Positions 43,971-52,963 are shown, counted from the stretch's first letter. The stretch: DNA of 64,000 bases from Bdellovibrionales bacterium Ga0074139 (GCA_001464795.1 LNEB01000013.1:221077-285076); one strand, 5' to 3'. Program-made: numbers and translations. Notes: generated by a model from the sequence alone, not told the origin.

Positions 43971-44198
43971 CTAGGGTTTTAGAAGTTTGGAAACTGAACG
44001 AGTTTTATCAGAGGTCACATGGGCCGACTGCTGATTCTGATCCTGAATCGCTAAATAGACTTCTTCTCTGTGAATTTTTGTGTCTTTGGGAGCTTCAATT
44101 CCCAATCGCACTTGCTTGCCTTTTATCTGAACCACTCGAATTTTGATGTGGTCATCGATGGCAATGCTTTCACCCAACTTCCTTGTAAGTACCAGCAT
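43971..44198 (-). CDS. csrA: Carbon storage/flagellin regulator CsrA
   Basis: 75 residues; MLVLTRKLGESIAIDDHIKI and VRLGIEAPKDTKIHREEVY are the family signature, with the RNA-contacting Leu4/Arg6 and Arg44 region kept. CsrA binds GGA in mRNA leaders and represses translation, often of flagellin. The C-terminal tail after the core is about 20 residues longer than in E. coli. It has its own sigma-28-type promoter and AAGGAG ribosome site. Confidence 0.97.
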   Translation of the reverse strand: MLVLTRKLGESIAIDDHIKIRVVQIKGKQVRLGIEAPKDTKIHREEVYLAIQDQNQQSAHVTSDKTRSVSKLLKP

Positions 44199-44219
44199 GG
44201 TATGACTCCTTCATACGCT

Positions 44220-44246
44220 TAATCGGTATAATTTTCGAAAACTGTA
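44220..44246 (-). promoter_or_regulatory. Sigma-28 (FliA) type promoter of csrA-fliW
   Basis: Minus strand: TACAGTTT, 11 bases, ACCGATTA. Against TAAAGTTT-N11-GCCGATAA the -35 matches 7 of 8, the -10 matches 6 of 8 and the spacing is exact. It lies between the flgL stop and csrA, about 20 bases before the ATG, and would let csrA-fliW be expressed late. Confidence 0.65.
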
Positions 44247-44256
44247 GATATGCGGA

Positions 44257-45342
44257 CTACCTTAGGAAGTCAAGAAGACTTCTCTGGACCATTTTACTGG
44301 AGGTTTCCATGGTCGCCTTAAGTGTACTTTCCGTTTTATTGATGTCACTGACGAGTTTAAAAATATCGGAGTCTTCCATCTGCGAGGCCATGCCTTTATT
44401 ATCAACCACAGCCTTCTGTAGCGAATCTGTAGTGGCATTTAAAGTTGTGACCCGTGATCCAAGTTCAGCTCGAGCCAAGACCACCTGCGAAATGGCTTGA
44501 TCCAATAAGTCCAAGGACTCTTGAACCCCAATCTTGTCATTGGTTTTAAGACTGATTTCTAAACCTTTTAAAGTTTGAAAAACATTAAGGCCACGAGAGT
44601 CAGAAACAGGATCCTGTTTGCCAAGATGACCTGAGTCACTTTTGGTCGATGCTAATGTTCGAGTCTGCACCTGATTGAATTCTTGCTCATCTTGATTTTG
44701 TTTGATCTCTTCATTTTCACGGCGAATTTGATTCAAATCATCAACAGTTTTAGGATTCATGGGACTGGTGCGAATAATACCATCTCCGCCAAGCCCTTGA
44801 CCCAAAAAGACTTTACTCCCTGCCATATTCATACCGACGACAGCGTCTTTATGAATTTGAATCTTAATATCCCCTTCATCACCTGAATAGGATCCGCTTG
44901 CATCAAAAGGTTGAGTCAGAGTTTGCTGGCCAGCGAAAATATACCGATCCCCTAGTTTTCGATTACCGATTTGCACAGACTGTTGATAAATCTGTCCCAC
45001 TTCTTCGGCCGTGATTCTTCTGGTCTCATCACTGGCACCTGCATCACTGGCTTGCCCGATGGCAAGTTCTTTGGCTCGGACTAGGGCTTCATTTAGTTCA
45101 CCCAAAGCTTGCTCTGAATATTCAATGAAGGATTTGGCCTGCACGATATTTTGAATGTATTGTTTATAGCTATTTTCATCAGTTCTAGCAGCCAAAACTC
45201 GAGTGGCTGCTAATGGATCATCACTTGGCTTATTAATACGCTTTTGTGTCGCCGCTTGATTTTGCAGATTCGACATTTCAGTACGATTCTTTTGGATATT
45301 TCGATCCACCTGAGTCGTCGCCATTTTATCTGCAATTCTCAT
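44257..45342 (-). CDS. flgL: Hook-filament junction protein FlgL
   Basis: 361 residues with flagellin-like ends: MRIADKMATTQVDRNIQKNR and RINKPSDDPLAATRVLAARTD at the N-terminus and SRVTTLNATTDSLQKAVV near the C-terminus. The pattern RINKPSDDP followed by EALVRAKELAIGQAS separates FlgL from filament flagellins. It joins the hook region to the filament. It lies ten bases after flgK. Confidence 0.93.
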   Translation of the reverse strand: MRIADKMATTQVDRNIQKNRTEMSNLQNQAATQKRINKPSDDPLAATRVLAARTDENSYKQYIQNIVQAKSFIEYSEQALGELNEALVRAKELAIGQASDAGASDETRRITAEEVGQIYQQSVQIGNRKLGDRYIFAGQQTLTQPFDASGSYSGDEGDIKIQIHKDAVVGMNMAGSKVFLGQGLGGDGIIRTSPMNPKTVDDLNQIRRENEEIKQNQDEQEFNQVQTRTLASTKSDSGHLGKQDPVSDSRGLNVFQTLKGLEISLKTNDKIGVQESLDLLDQAISQVVLARAELGSRVTTLNATTDSLQKAVVDNKGMASQMEDSDIFKLVSDINKTESTLKATMETSSKMVQRSLLDFLR

Positions 45343-45352
45343 AAGCTACTTC

Positions 45353-46765
45353 CTATAACCTTTTTAAATTCAAAACTGTATCCAGCATTTCATCCGCTGT
45401 ACGAATCACTCTTGCCGATGCATCATACATTTTTTGCATCTCGATCATCTTTGTTGTTTCTTCATCTAAAGAAACACCACTGATACTTTCTCGAATCCCC
45501 GACATCTGCTCTAAAATACTTTTTTGTGCTTCCTGGGTAGATCTGGCGCGCTGAGTGATTGTCCCTAGCTCACCGACCCTTGAGTTATAAAAATCATCAA
45601 AAGTGGCAGTGCCATCTTGCATGACTTGCCTGTGCTGCAATGACGAAATCATATTGGAAATTGTATTATCACCCTGAGCACCAGGTTTATTTCCAGCTGC
45701 AATTCGGCCCACGTCCTGCATTAATGTTTGATTCACTGATAATTTTTCAGAGGCACCAGCCACTTGCTCTGGCATTTCAAAAAATAAAACACCGGGCTTT
45801 CCGTAACGATCATGACCTTCGATGTGTAGAGTATTCACTTCTTTAGCTAAGTTGTAGGCTAATTCATCCACATTTTTTAAAGCATCTTCAATGATATTAT
45901 CACGCACATCTAAAAGACCGCCGATTTTACCACCTTTAAAATTATTCGTGAGCTTAAAATCAGATCCGTATTCATCTTGGCTATAAAATATTTCCACTCG
46001 GTTGCGCTCGGCTGTACGCTTGGCTTTTAAATCAGTTGCAGAACTTCCTGAAACTAAAATGGCCGTGTTACCAGCTGTCACAGAAACTTGGCCGTTGGAA
46101 CCTTCAGCCCAAGAAATTTCTACTTTTTCACCCAGTTGCTTAAGTAGTAAATCTCGTCTGTCGCGCTCGTCGTTAGCAGGAATGCCTTGAATTTCCACTT
46201 GCACTATTTTTTCATTCAAAGTGGCAATCTCTTTTGTCATTTTGTTAATTTGCTCGGACAAGTTGACGATCTGTCCGTCCACATCATCTTGGATATCTCG
46301 AAGCTGAGTATTCACTCGTTTGAAATCCTCAGCCATTTGCATGGACGCTTCACGCACCATCGTACGGGATGCGAGTGATTCAGGATTATTTGATAACTCG
46401 CGGAAGGAATTAAAAAACTGTGTCATGTACTGATTCAAGCCTTTGTTTACTTGCTCATTATACACTTGCTCAACACGCGCTAAAGATTCTGCTCGGCCGT
46501 CTTGAAAGCCCATGGAGGTCTGTTCTTTTTGAATTTGTTTTTCTAACCACGGATTATTGGTGCGGCTGATTTGTCCGGCTTTGGCACCCATACCGATACG
46601 AATATTACCTTCGCCGATGGGAACGTTTGTTTGAAGTTCCACTCGTTGGCGACTGAAGCCTTCCGTGGATTTGTTCGCGATATTATGGGAAACAGTTTGC
46701 AAAGCCGTTTGGCTATTTTGCAAAGACCGTTTACCCACGTCCATCATCGAACTAATTTTTGACAT
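45353..46765 (-). CDS. flgK: Hook-associated protein FlgK
   Basis: 470 residues. The N-terminal rod/hook motif is ALQTVSHNIANKSTEGFSRQ, followed by NPWLEKQI and FFNSFRELSNNPES. The C-terminus SLDEETTKMIEMQKMYDASA with VIRTADEM is the usual helix. It is on the short side for FlgK (often about 550), so surface domains are reduced. Immediately follows flgN, its export chaperone. Confidence 0.95.
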   Translation of the reverse strand: MSKISSMMDVGKRSLQNSQTALQTVSHNIANKSTEGFSRQRVELQTNVPIGEGNIRIGMGAKAGQISRTNNPWLEKQIQKEQTSMGFQDGRAESLARVEQVYNEQVNKGLNQYMTQFFNSFRELSNNPESLASRTMVREASMQMAEDFKRVNTQLRDIQDDVDGQIVNLSEQINKMTKEIATLNEKIVQVEIQGIPANDERDRRDLLLKQLGEKVEISWAEGSNGQVSVTAGNTAILVSGSSATDLKAKRTAERNRVEIFYSQDEYGSDFKLTNNFKGGKIGGLLDVRDNIIEDALKNVDELAYNLAKEVNTLHIEGHDRYGKPGVLFFEMPEQVAGASEKLSVNQTLMQDVGRIAAGNKPGAQGDNTISNMISSLQHRQVMQDGTATFDDFYNSRVGELGTITQRARSTQEAQKSILEQMSGIRESISGVSLDEETTKMIEMQKMYDASARVIRTADEMLDTVLNLKRL

Positions 46766-47281
46766 TTAAGCTTCCTTGCTTACAAAATGGCCTGATTGAT
46801 CAGGTCCCGATTTATAACGTCCTTTTCTTTCGTAGGTGCTTTTACCTGCTAAAGTTTCTTTTACATTCCCTAGTGCCCCGTTCAATACTCGTAAAGCCTG
46901 GGCGGCATGGGCGTCATTCTCTCGGTTTTTTTCTTGGATCCGCTTGATCACAAGTTCCAGTGCCGAGTGTAGATTTCTAAGCTTATCAGCTTCTTCATTG
47001 GGAAGATTTTGAGCCAATTCAAGCAACCGAGGAGCTTGGCTTTTCATTCCAAGTTCTGCCCCTAGGTTTTGTGCGTACTTTTCCCTAAGCATGTCAGCCA
47101 AGCGAATTTTACTGATCAATTCCTCTTTGGCTTTGTAGGAATTTTCGATTTCCACTTGATTCACTTGGATCAAAAAATCTTTTTCCTTACGAACCACTTC
47201 AAGAAGTTGACGATAAAACTTTGTCATCTCCTCGAGTGTTTTATAAAGTTTAGAATAAAGATTTTGTCCTTGTTCCTGCAT
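46766..47281 (-). CDS. flgN: FlgN-family export chaperone
   Basis: 171 residues, almost entirely helical. The N-terminal EMTKFYRQLLEVVRKEKDFL fits FlgN, the cytoplasmic chaperone for FlgK and FlgL. The call rests on helix pattern and on its place directly before flgK and flgL and after flgM, a widespread order. The long basic C-terminal tail (STYERKGRYKSGPD) is not typical of enterobacterial FlgN. Confidence 0.8.
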   Translation of the reverse strand: MQEQGQNLYSKLYKTLEEMTKFYRQLLEVVRKEKDFLIQVNQVEIENSYKAKEELISKIRLADMLREKYAQNLGAELGMKSQAPRLLELAQNLPNEEADKLRNLHSALELVIKRIQEKNRENDAHAAQALRVLNGALGNVKETLAGKSTYERKGRYKSGPDQSGHFVSKEA

Positions 47282-47289
47282 TTAATTTT

Positions 47290-47631
47290 TTACTCTCGTG
47301 AACTTTTCACATCTAAATGTTCGTCAACCATACGGTCTGCAACAGATTTAGCATCCACTTTGTATTGACCTGCATCGATCAAATTTCTAAATTTTTCTAC
47401 TTTTTGCATGTCCACATCCGGAGCAGCGAGTGCTAATTCTTTAATTCGCTGAGCATCTTGCGCCCTCGAAGACACATCGACTTTTGCAGCATCAGAACCT
47501 TTTGCAGAAAAAAGTGAAGCTTCATTAACAGAATTTTTTTGTGCACCTGTTTTAATATCACCGGGGCGTTCTGATTTAGCTCCATCCACGAGGTTCAGAG
47601 TTTGTCCGATTTTGTTATGTGTAATCTTCAT
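47290..47631 (-). CDS. flgM: Anti-sigma-28 factor FlgM
   Basis: 113 residues. The N-terminal half is disordered, and the C-terminal sigma-binding part reads VDVSSRAQDAQRIKELALAA then VEKFRNLIDAGQYKVDAKSV with ADRMVDEHL. FlgM holds sigma-28 inactive until it is exported through the finished hook. With the sigma-28-type sites at csrA and flagellin this closes the regulatory circuit in the window. Confidence 0.92.
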   Translation of the reverse strand: MKITHNKIGQTLNLVDGAKSERPGDIKTGAQKNSVNEASLFSAKGSDAAKVDVSSRAQDAQRIKELALAAPDVDMQKVEKFRNLIDAGQYKVDAKSVADRMVDEHLDVKSSRE

Positions 47632-47666
47632 GAAAGCCTCCGCTTATTAGATACATTTCCAGTGTA

Positions 47667-48329
47667 TCACAACGATACATTCCAAACGAAGTTTTTTGTC
47701 TCCGGACTCAAGTACCCCAGACCTTCGCCTTTTTGTAAATTTTTTCCGATTTCAATTGGATCCAAAACGCCCTTAACTGACATACGGCTTTTAAAACCGT
47801 TGCTGTGCCACATCTCCAGGAATGTTTCATCAGGACCTAGTGATAGCTTCTTCGTAATTTTACCGTCCCACGGCATCAAAAGTTGCGTTGGTTCTGCTGA
47901 TGCAGTTGGTAACTTTTTAAATTCCATTGTTGTAGTTGTGGGAGATGATTTTTCTGATTTGGATAATTGAAACTGTTTTCTTTCATCCAAAGATAATGGA
48001 CCCTGAGGTTTATCATTCAAATTTTTGGGACCATAGTGAAACAGCAGTTGATCATAAATCAAATCAGATAAACCGATCCCGCCTTTATCCCCCCACTTTT
48101 CAACATACTCTTGATCCAATTGTTCTCTGAAAATTTGCTCGCCCTGTGACACCTTCACAAGCCCCGAGTCTTGCACAGTGGTACGCATGGTCTTCATCAT
48201 TTCCCGCAGGAATTGCTTTTCGTACATGCTAGCCACTTCACGAAATTTTTCATCCAGCTCTGGATTTCCTGATGAGGCCTGCGACGGATCTTGAGGCAGT
48301 GGAATACCGCCTTTGATATTGTTAATCAT
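47667..48329 (-). CDS. flgJ: FlgJ-like rod-binding protein (no muramidase domain)
   Basis: 220 residues. The rod-capping domain is in the first ~110: VASMYEKQFLREMMKTMR and QIFREQLDQEYVEKWG. The peptidoglycan-hydrolase domain of enterobacterial FlgJ is absent; instead there is a C-terminal extension of about 100 residues with a beta-rich pattern (LMPWDGKITKKLSLG). A separate hydrolase must open the wall for the rod; the lytic transglycosylase at 53.1 kb is a candidate. Overlaps the preceding gene by four bases. Confidence 0.87.
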   Translation of the reverse strand: MINNIKGGIPLPQDPSQASSGNPELDEKFREVASMYEKQFLREMMKTMRTTVQDSGLVKVSQGEQIFREQLDQEYVEKWGDKGGIGLSDLIYDQLLFHYGPKNLNDKPQGPLSLDERKQFQLSKSEKSSPTTTTMEFKKLPTASAEPTQLLMPWDGKITKKLSLGPDETFLEMWHSNGFKSRMSVKGVLDPIEIGKNLQKGEGLGYLSPETKNFVWNVSL

Positions 48330-48631
48330 AATGTGTTTTCAGTGAGAAGAAAAAAGGGGAGTTGAGTTAGAGTCGGTCGTGCATCCTGCACTTCTTTTGT
48401 CTTTTGAGTTGATCTGTCTGCTCTCATCCTGAGGACTTCTTGACCCTTCAATTGACCTTTACAAATTGTTCCCTGCGAAGAAACTACTTTGACTCTTGAC
48501 CTTCCATGGTACGTGACTTCTTCCTCACCCTCCCCGCGCTCACAACACATCCATGTGCCGCAAGCAATATTAGATACCTCTACATAATTAAGTTTACTGC
48601 AATGCGTTTCATTCTGAAACACAATATTCAC
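48326..48631 (-). CDS. Hypothetical protein between flgI and flgJ
   Basis: 101 residues starting with GTG that overlaps the flgI stop (GTGA), and ending with an overlap of the flgJ start, so it is fully embedded in the flagellar operon. It has a Cys-rich patch (ACGTWMCCERGEGEEE), a basic strand-rich middle (RSRVKVVSSQGTICKGQLKG) and no signal peptide. No family was recognised. Placement argues for a flagellar role. Confidence 0.7.
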   Translation of the reverse strand: MNIVFQNETHCSKLNYVEVSNIACGTWMCCERGEGEEEVTYHGRSRVKVVSSQGTICKGQLKGQEVLRMRADRSTQKTKEVQDARPTLTQLPFFLLTENTL

Positions 48632-49629
48632 AAAATCTCCAATTCCCCGTGCAAAGCTCCAGCTGCCTTTATCGACTGAAGTATGGTTATCAGGTCTTTA
48701 GGCGTGACACCAAGTTTGTTCATGGACTGGACAAGCTCACCAACGTTAGCTCCCGTATCAAGAACAGCGACTTTTTCTTCTGTGGTTTTTTTTGCATCTC
48801 CTGGAGTTGCCACCTTCACAGAAAGACTTCCGTGACTGACAGCCACTTTCGAAATTCGCACACGGTCGCCCACAACTACTGTTCCTGTCTTCTCATTGAT
48901 TATGACAACGGCCCGTCCATCTGGGTTAATTTCTATGGACTCAATAGTAGCCATCAGTTCCACACCACGATTTTCAAAGGCAGCTGGTGTAATAATATCG
49001 ATAGTTCCTGCATCTTTAGCAGAGGCGTACTGTCCACCCAGTTCCTTATTCACTGTTAACACCGCACGTGCAGCTGTGGTAAAATCAGGATTATGCAATG
49101 TCAGTCTGAACATTTTTCGGTTAGAAAAATCAGCTTGAATATCTTTTTCAATAATAGCGCCGTTGGGAATTCTTCCCGCTGTTGGATGAACATCTTTACC
49201 ATCTCCACTAATAATCACGGTTCCTTGAGCAACAGCATAAACTTGATCATTGGCTGCGCGCAGTGGTGACATGAGAAGTGTTCCACCTTGCAGACTTTGT
49301 GCGTCCCCAATGGTGCTGACTGTGATGTCCAGTGGATTTCCAGCTTTTGCAAATGCAGGTAGTGATGCTGATACAATAACAGCTGCCACATTTTTACTGG
49401 TGATGTCTTGGTTATCAAGTTTAACACCTACTTTATCAAGCATTCTGACAAGTGATTTTGTAGTGAATTCACTTTTTCCGTCACCGGTGCCTTTAAGACC
49501 CACAACAATTCCGTAACCAATTAATTGATTCTCTCGCACTCCACGAATGCTTGAAATATCTTTGAGTCTTGCAGCATCGGCTTGAAAACCAGCTGCTAAA
49601 ATTATTAAAATACTAATTAATTTTATCAT
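48628..49629 (-). CDS. flgI: Flagellar P-ring protein FlgI
   Basis: 333 residues with a signal peptide (LISILIILAAGFQADA) and the family core: SSIRGVRENQLIGYGIVVGL, GTGDG, GGTLLMSPLRAANDQVYAVA and the C-terminal MNKLGVTPKDLITILQSIKA. It forms the periplasmic P ring around the rod. ATG 49629 is chosen because the mature signal begins MIKLIS and GGAAGGG lies upstream. Overlaps flgH by 17 bases. Confidence 0.96.
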   Translation of the reverse strand: MIKLISILIILAAGFQADAARLKDISSIRGVRENQLIGYGIVVGLKGTGDGKSEFTTKSLVRMLDKVGVKLDNQDITSKNVAAVIVSASLPAFAKAGNPLDITVSTIGDAQSLQGGTLLMSPLRAANDQVYAVAQGTVIISGDGKDVHPTAGRIPNGAIIEKDIQADFSNRKMFRLTLHNPDFTTAARAVLTVNKELGGQYASAKDAGTIDIITPAAFENRGVELMATIESIEINPDGRAVVIINEKTGTVVVGDRVRISKVAVSHGSLSVKVATPGDAKKTTEEKVAVLDTGANVGELVQSMNKLGVTPKDLITILQSIKAAGALHGELEIL

Positions 49630-50401
49630 TTTGCATAGCCCTTCCAAGACTGACTAAATCATATTGAGGATCAATAAGAGCAGCTGAGCTCACACCTTGA
49701 TCGTTAGCATCCTCAGGCTTTAACAACCCTGAGAGAATAACTTTGTATTCTTTTTTATCAATCATAAGTGTTTGCTGACCTTTCACTCGATAAGAACCGT
49801 CTGCTAACTTTTCCACAATTTTTGAAGGAATGATTTCGACCTCAGATAAATCAATTTTTTCTTCCTTTGGTTTCTCAGCCACCACAGGCTTGGGGGGTGC
49901 AGCTGCTGCTGCTGTTGGTGCACGACCACCAGCTGTTGTAACTCCACCATCGGGAGCTTTTGACATGACTGGTGTTTCGATTGGAGGATTCTCACGGCGC
50001 TTTCGCTCTTCTTCGATTTCCCTTAACAAGGCTCTGACATTTTGAGCTTTCGCTTCAATTTGTTTAAGTCCACTGCCTTCCAATTTTACTTTTAAGTGAT
50101 CACCTTCTTGACGAGATTTGTTTTGTGCAAACAAATACGAAGTTTGACCTTCCATGACCCATAGGCTGCCAGCTTGGGCACCCAGATCAGATTCCTCTTC
50201 CATTCTTTCACGGGTCATCTTTCGATACTCTCGGTCTTCAGTCACACCAGCTTGGGGAGTGTCCGAGTACTTCAAAGCAGGTTCCTCAGCCAAAAAAGGT
50301 ACACTTTGGCTGACCTCTTCACCCAATAAGTTCTTTAATGATGCACAACCAGATCCTAAAAAAGAAATTAAAATTATAAATATAAGATGATTTATATTCA
50401 T
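49613..50401 (-). CDS. flgH: Flagellar L-ring protein FlgH with low-complexity insert
   Basis: 262 residues. A lipobox (SFLGSGC) marks an outer-membrane lipoprotein, and GSLWVMEGQTSYLFAQNKSR begins the L-ring domain. The end of the domain is present (VKGQQTLMIDKKEYKVILSG, then LLKPEDANDQ). Between them lies an insert of about 70 residues rich in Ala, Pro and Glu (GGRAPTAAAAAPPKPVVAEK) that normal FlgH lacks. Overlaps flgA by four bases. Confidence 0.9.
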   Translation of the reverse strand: MNINHLIFIILISFLGSGCASLKNLLGEEVSQSVPFLAEEPALKYSDTPQAGVTEDREYRKMTRERMEEESDLGAQAGSLWVMEGQTSYLFAQNKSRQEGDHLKVKLEGSGLKQIEAKAQNVRALLREIEEERKRRENPPIETPVMSKAPDGGVTTAGGRAPTAAAAAPPKPVVAEKPKEEKIDLSEVEIIPSKIVEKLADGSYRVKGQQTLMIDKKEYKVILSGLLKPEDANDQGVSSAALIDPQYDLVSLGRAMQNDKIN

Positions 50402-51291
50402 TGAATCTCCACCAATCCAGGTTCAATCACCCTTGCAGTTAACATTTTTTGGTAATTGATATTGCGAATTCTTATAATATCACCTGTGGATCCTGAATCC
50501 AAAGCTACAGCTTGAATAACAACCTCAAAGCCTGATGTTCCAGCACGAGCTTTCACTGATTGACCTTGCTTAATGTCATGGGATCTCTCAATGTCACTTG
50601 AGCTTAAAGTGGCTTTTACTGATAAAGCCCTGGAAGTTTTTTTACCGACCAATTGAGATACGTCCGTATAGTAATCCTTAATAAAACTGATATCTGTTTT
50701 TTCTAAAACCAAGTCATCCAAACGAAGTCTATCACCTGATCTTAAAAAACGATTGGCCTTCACAACATTGCGGGAAGTCTGAATTTGTCCTGTGACCCAA
50801 CCTGACTTTTCACCCTTTGCATTTAAAGTACTTAACATAAAAGGTCCAGATGCCGGTAATTGAGCAAAATCAATTTTTTCAACCATTGTTGTAGGCTTTG
50901 GTAAATGACTAAATTTAATTTGATATTCACAATCACTGCATTTGACTTTCAAACGATTAACTATTCGATTCGTAATAAACGAGGCTGTGACTGAATCATT
51001 AACTTCCAATTCAATTTTTTCTGGAAAATTGAAAGTGAATAGATTGAGTTCCCTGTAAGTTTCTTTTTTACTTTTGAACCATTCCAATAGCTCAGCTTTT
51101 GTCACACCTTGATCAGGTAAAGTGATGGGAATATCTAATAGCTCTGCTGGAACTGGCTGAGGCTTCAAAATTAAATCCTCTAAATTAAGACTCACGAATT
51201 GTGAAATACGAATTTGTGATGTTAAAGACACTTCTGGTTTCTCAGAAGCATAGGCAAAAGCAGCAATCAGGATTCCATAAATAAGCTTCAT
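50398..51291 (-). CDS. flgA: P-ring assembly chaperone FlgA
   Basis: 297 residues with a signal peptide (MKLIYGILIAAFAYA). The SAF-like C-terminal domain is clear: VKANRFLRSGDRLRLDDLVL, LVGKKTSRALSVKATLSSSD, IKQGQSVKARAGTSGFEVVI and the end LTARVIEPGLVEI. FlgA assists P-ring formation in the periplasm. It follows flgG by three bases. Confidence 0.93.
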   Translation of the reverse strand: MKLIYGILIAAFAYASEKPEVSLTSQIRISQFVSLNLEDLILKPQPVPAELLDIPITLPDQGVTKAELLEWFKSKKETYRELNLFTFNFPEKIELEVNDSVTASFITNRIVNRLKVKCSDCEYQIKFSHLPKPTTMVEKIDFAQLPASGPFMLSTLNAKGEKSGWVTGQIQTSRNVVKANRFLRSGDRLRLDDLVLEKTDISFIKDYYTDVSQLVGKKTSRALSVKATLSSSDIERSHDIKQGQSVKARAGTSGFEVVIQAVALDSGSTGDIIRIRNINYQKMLTARVIEPGLVEIQ

Positions 51292-51294
51292 GGG

Positions 51295-52080
51295 TTATCT
51301 CATACTATTAATGCTTTGAAGCATTTGATCTGAGGTTTGAATCACTTTACTGTTTGTTTCAAAAGCTCTTTGCGCTTTGATCATATCCACCATTTCATCC
51401 ACAATGTTGACATTAGAAGCTTCCAGCTGACCTTGTGCTAAATACCCAACACCGTTTAAACCAGGACGATTGGCAACTGCTTGCCCACTGGCCGGAGTTT
51501 GTTGAAATAAATTTTTACCCACAGCTCTAAGCCCTGCTGGATTCACGAAATTAACAATATCTAATTGAGCGATCGTGGAAGGATCTCCGTTGGGACCTTG
51601 GTAAACCACGACTTCACCAGTGGCTCTGACTTCCACACCAGATGCATCAGAAGGAATTGTAATTTCAGGAATTAAACTATTACCATTTTTATCGACCACT
51701 CGGCCCGTGGGATCTTTTCTAAAAGATCCATCCCTTGTATAAGCTGTTTGTCCATCAGGCGTAAGAATCTGAAAAAATCCCGGGCCTTCAATTTGTAAAT
51801 CAAAGGGGGCTTTTGTAGTTATCGCACTGCCTGTTTCAAAGTTTTTTTGCACGGATGATGTTCTTGTTCCTAATCCGATTTGCACACCATTCGGTGAAAA
51901 GGAATTAGCACCAGCCGCAGCACCTGGTTCTTTTTTTGTATGATAAAGAAGATCTTCAAATTCAGCTCGTGATTTTTTAAAACCTGTAGTTTGAGAATTG
52001 GCGATGTTATTGGAAATAACATCCATATTTTCTTGCTGAGCTGCCATTCCCGTTGCGGCTGTATTAAGACTTCTTATCAT
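51295..52080 (-). CDS. flgG: Distal rod protein FlgG
   Basis: 261 residues. MIRSLNTAATGMAAQQENMD with SNNIANSQTTGFKKSRAEFE and the C-terminal ASNVNIVDEMVDMIKAQRAF are the family ends. DGQTAYTRDGSFRKDPTGRV is the central domain. It polymerises into the distal rod. Between flgF and flgA in the operon. Confidence 0.96.
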   Translation of the reverse strand: MIRSLNTAATGMAAQQENMDVISNNIANSQTTGFKKSRAEFEDLLYHTKKEPGAAAGANSFSPNGVQIGLGTRTSSVQKNFETGSAITTKAPFDLQIEGPGFFQILTPDGQTAYTRDGSFRKDPTGRVVDKNGNSLIPEITIPSDASGVEVRATGEVVVYQGPNGDPSTIAQLDIVNFVNPAGLRAVGKNLFQQTPASGQAVANRPGLNGVGYLAQGQLEASNVNIVDEMVDMIKAQRAFETNSKVIQTSDQMLQSINSMR

Positions 52081-52105
52081 TTCTTAGCTCCTCGTGAATT
52101 ATTCA

Positions 52106-52924
52106 TTACGGATTCACTTTTCCGACAACATTAACCAACTTATCCACCATACCGTCATAGGCACTGATTGCTTTTTGTGTGCTTTCAAAAACTCGGTGAG
52201 TGGTGATCATGTCCGTCATTTCACTGACAACATTCACGTTACTGGTTTCTAAAAACCCCTGACGCACAGAAGGGCTTGGAATCGGATTTGTTGTTAAAGT
52301 TTGCTGAGGTCTTGGACCGTAAAGATTATTTCCAATTTTCATGAGTGAATCAGGAGTTCCCACATTCACCATGGAAAGACCTCCTAAAAGATCTTCACCT
52401 TGATAAACTTGCCCTTGATCAGTAATGGAAACAGGCCCTTGAGTATTGAATTGAAAAAGTCTTTCTTCAGCTGGAGTTCCCTCATCAGCTGTACGAAGGA
52501 CAGGATAACCTTCTTTTGTTACCATGCGACCGTTGCCATCAATGGTAAAATTTCCTGCTCGAGTGTAGCGAACACCACTGGGTGTGGAAACTTCAAAAAA
52601 TCCAGGGCCGTCGATAGCAACATCAAGTGGGCTTCCGGTTCTTTTCATACTGCCCTGGGAAAAATCAGTGTAAGTGCCTTTTTCATGAACGTAGGCTTTA
52701 TCTCCACCTTGCATATTATAAAAACTTTCGATGGCAGCTACATCTCTGGGAATGGGAATTGTTGTGGGCTCTTTTTCATTGGCCGTGATGTATTCTGAAA
52801 AAACTTGTTCGTCACGTTTGAATCCGGGTGTGTTTACGTTTGCAATGTTGTTCGCAATGGTATCAAGTTTTGCACTTTGAGCCATTGCACCCGACAAAGC
52901 TGTGTAAACTCCTTTTATGGCCAT
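52106..52924 (-). CDS. flgF: Proximal rod protein FlgF
   Basis: 272 residues of the rod/hook family: MAIKGVYTALSGAMAQSAKL, NNIANVNTPGFKRDEQVFSE and the C-terminal ETSNVNVVSEMTDMITTHRV. Assigned FlgF rather than FlgG because it precedes a better FlgG match and the start reads GVYTALSGA. GGAGGA lies just upstream of the ATG. First gene of the operon and directly behind a sigma-54 site. Confidence 0.92.
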   Translation of the reverse strand: MAIKGVYTALSGAMAQSAKLDTIANNIANVNTPGFKRDEQVFSEYITANEKEPTTIPIPRDVAAIESFYNMQGGDKAYVHEKGTYTDFSQGSMKRTGSPLDVAIDGPGFFEVSTPSGVRYTRAGNFTIDGNGRMVTKEGYPVLRTADEGTPAEERLFQFNTQGPVSITDQGQVYQGEDLLGGLSMVNVGTPDSLMKIGNNLYGPRPQQTLTTNPIPSPSVRQGFLETSNVNVVSEMTDMITTHRVFESTQKAISAYDGMVDKLVNVVGKVNP

Positions 52925-52948
52925 TCATCCTCCACAGCTGTCATAAAA

Positions 52949-52963
52949 GCAACGCCTGTGCCA
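52949..52963 (-). promoter_or_regulatory. Sigma-54 promoter of the flagellar operon
   Basis: Minus strand reads TGGCAC-AGGCG-TTGCTTTT, an essentially exact -24/-12 element (TGGCAC-N5-TTGC). It lies about 25 bases before the flgF ATG. It predicts control by a sigma-54 activator, which is not in this window. Confidence 0.88.
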
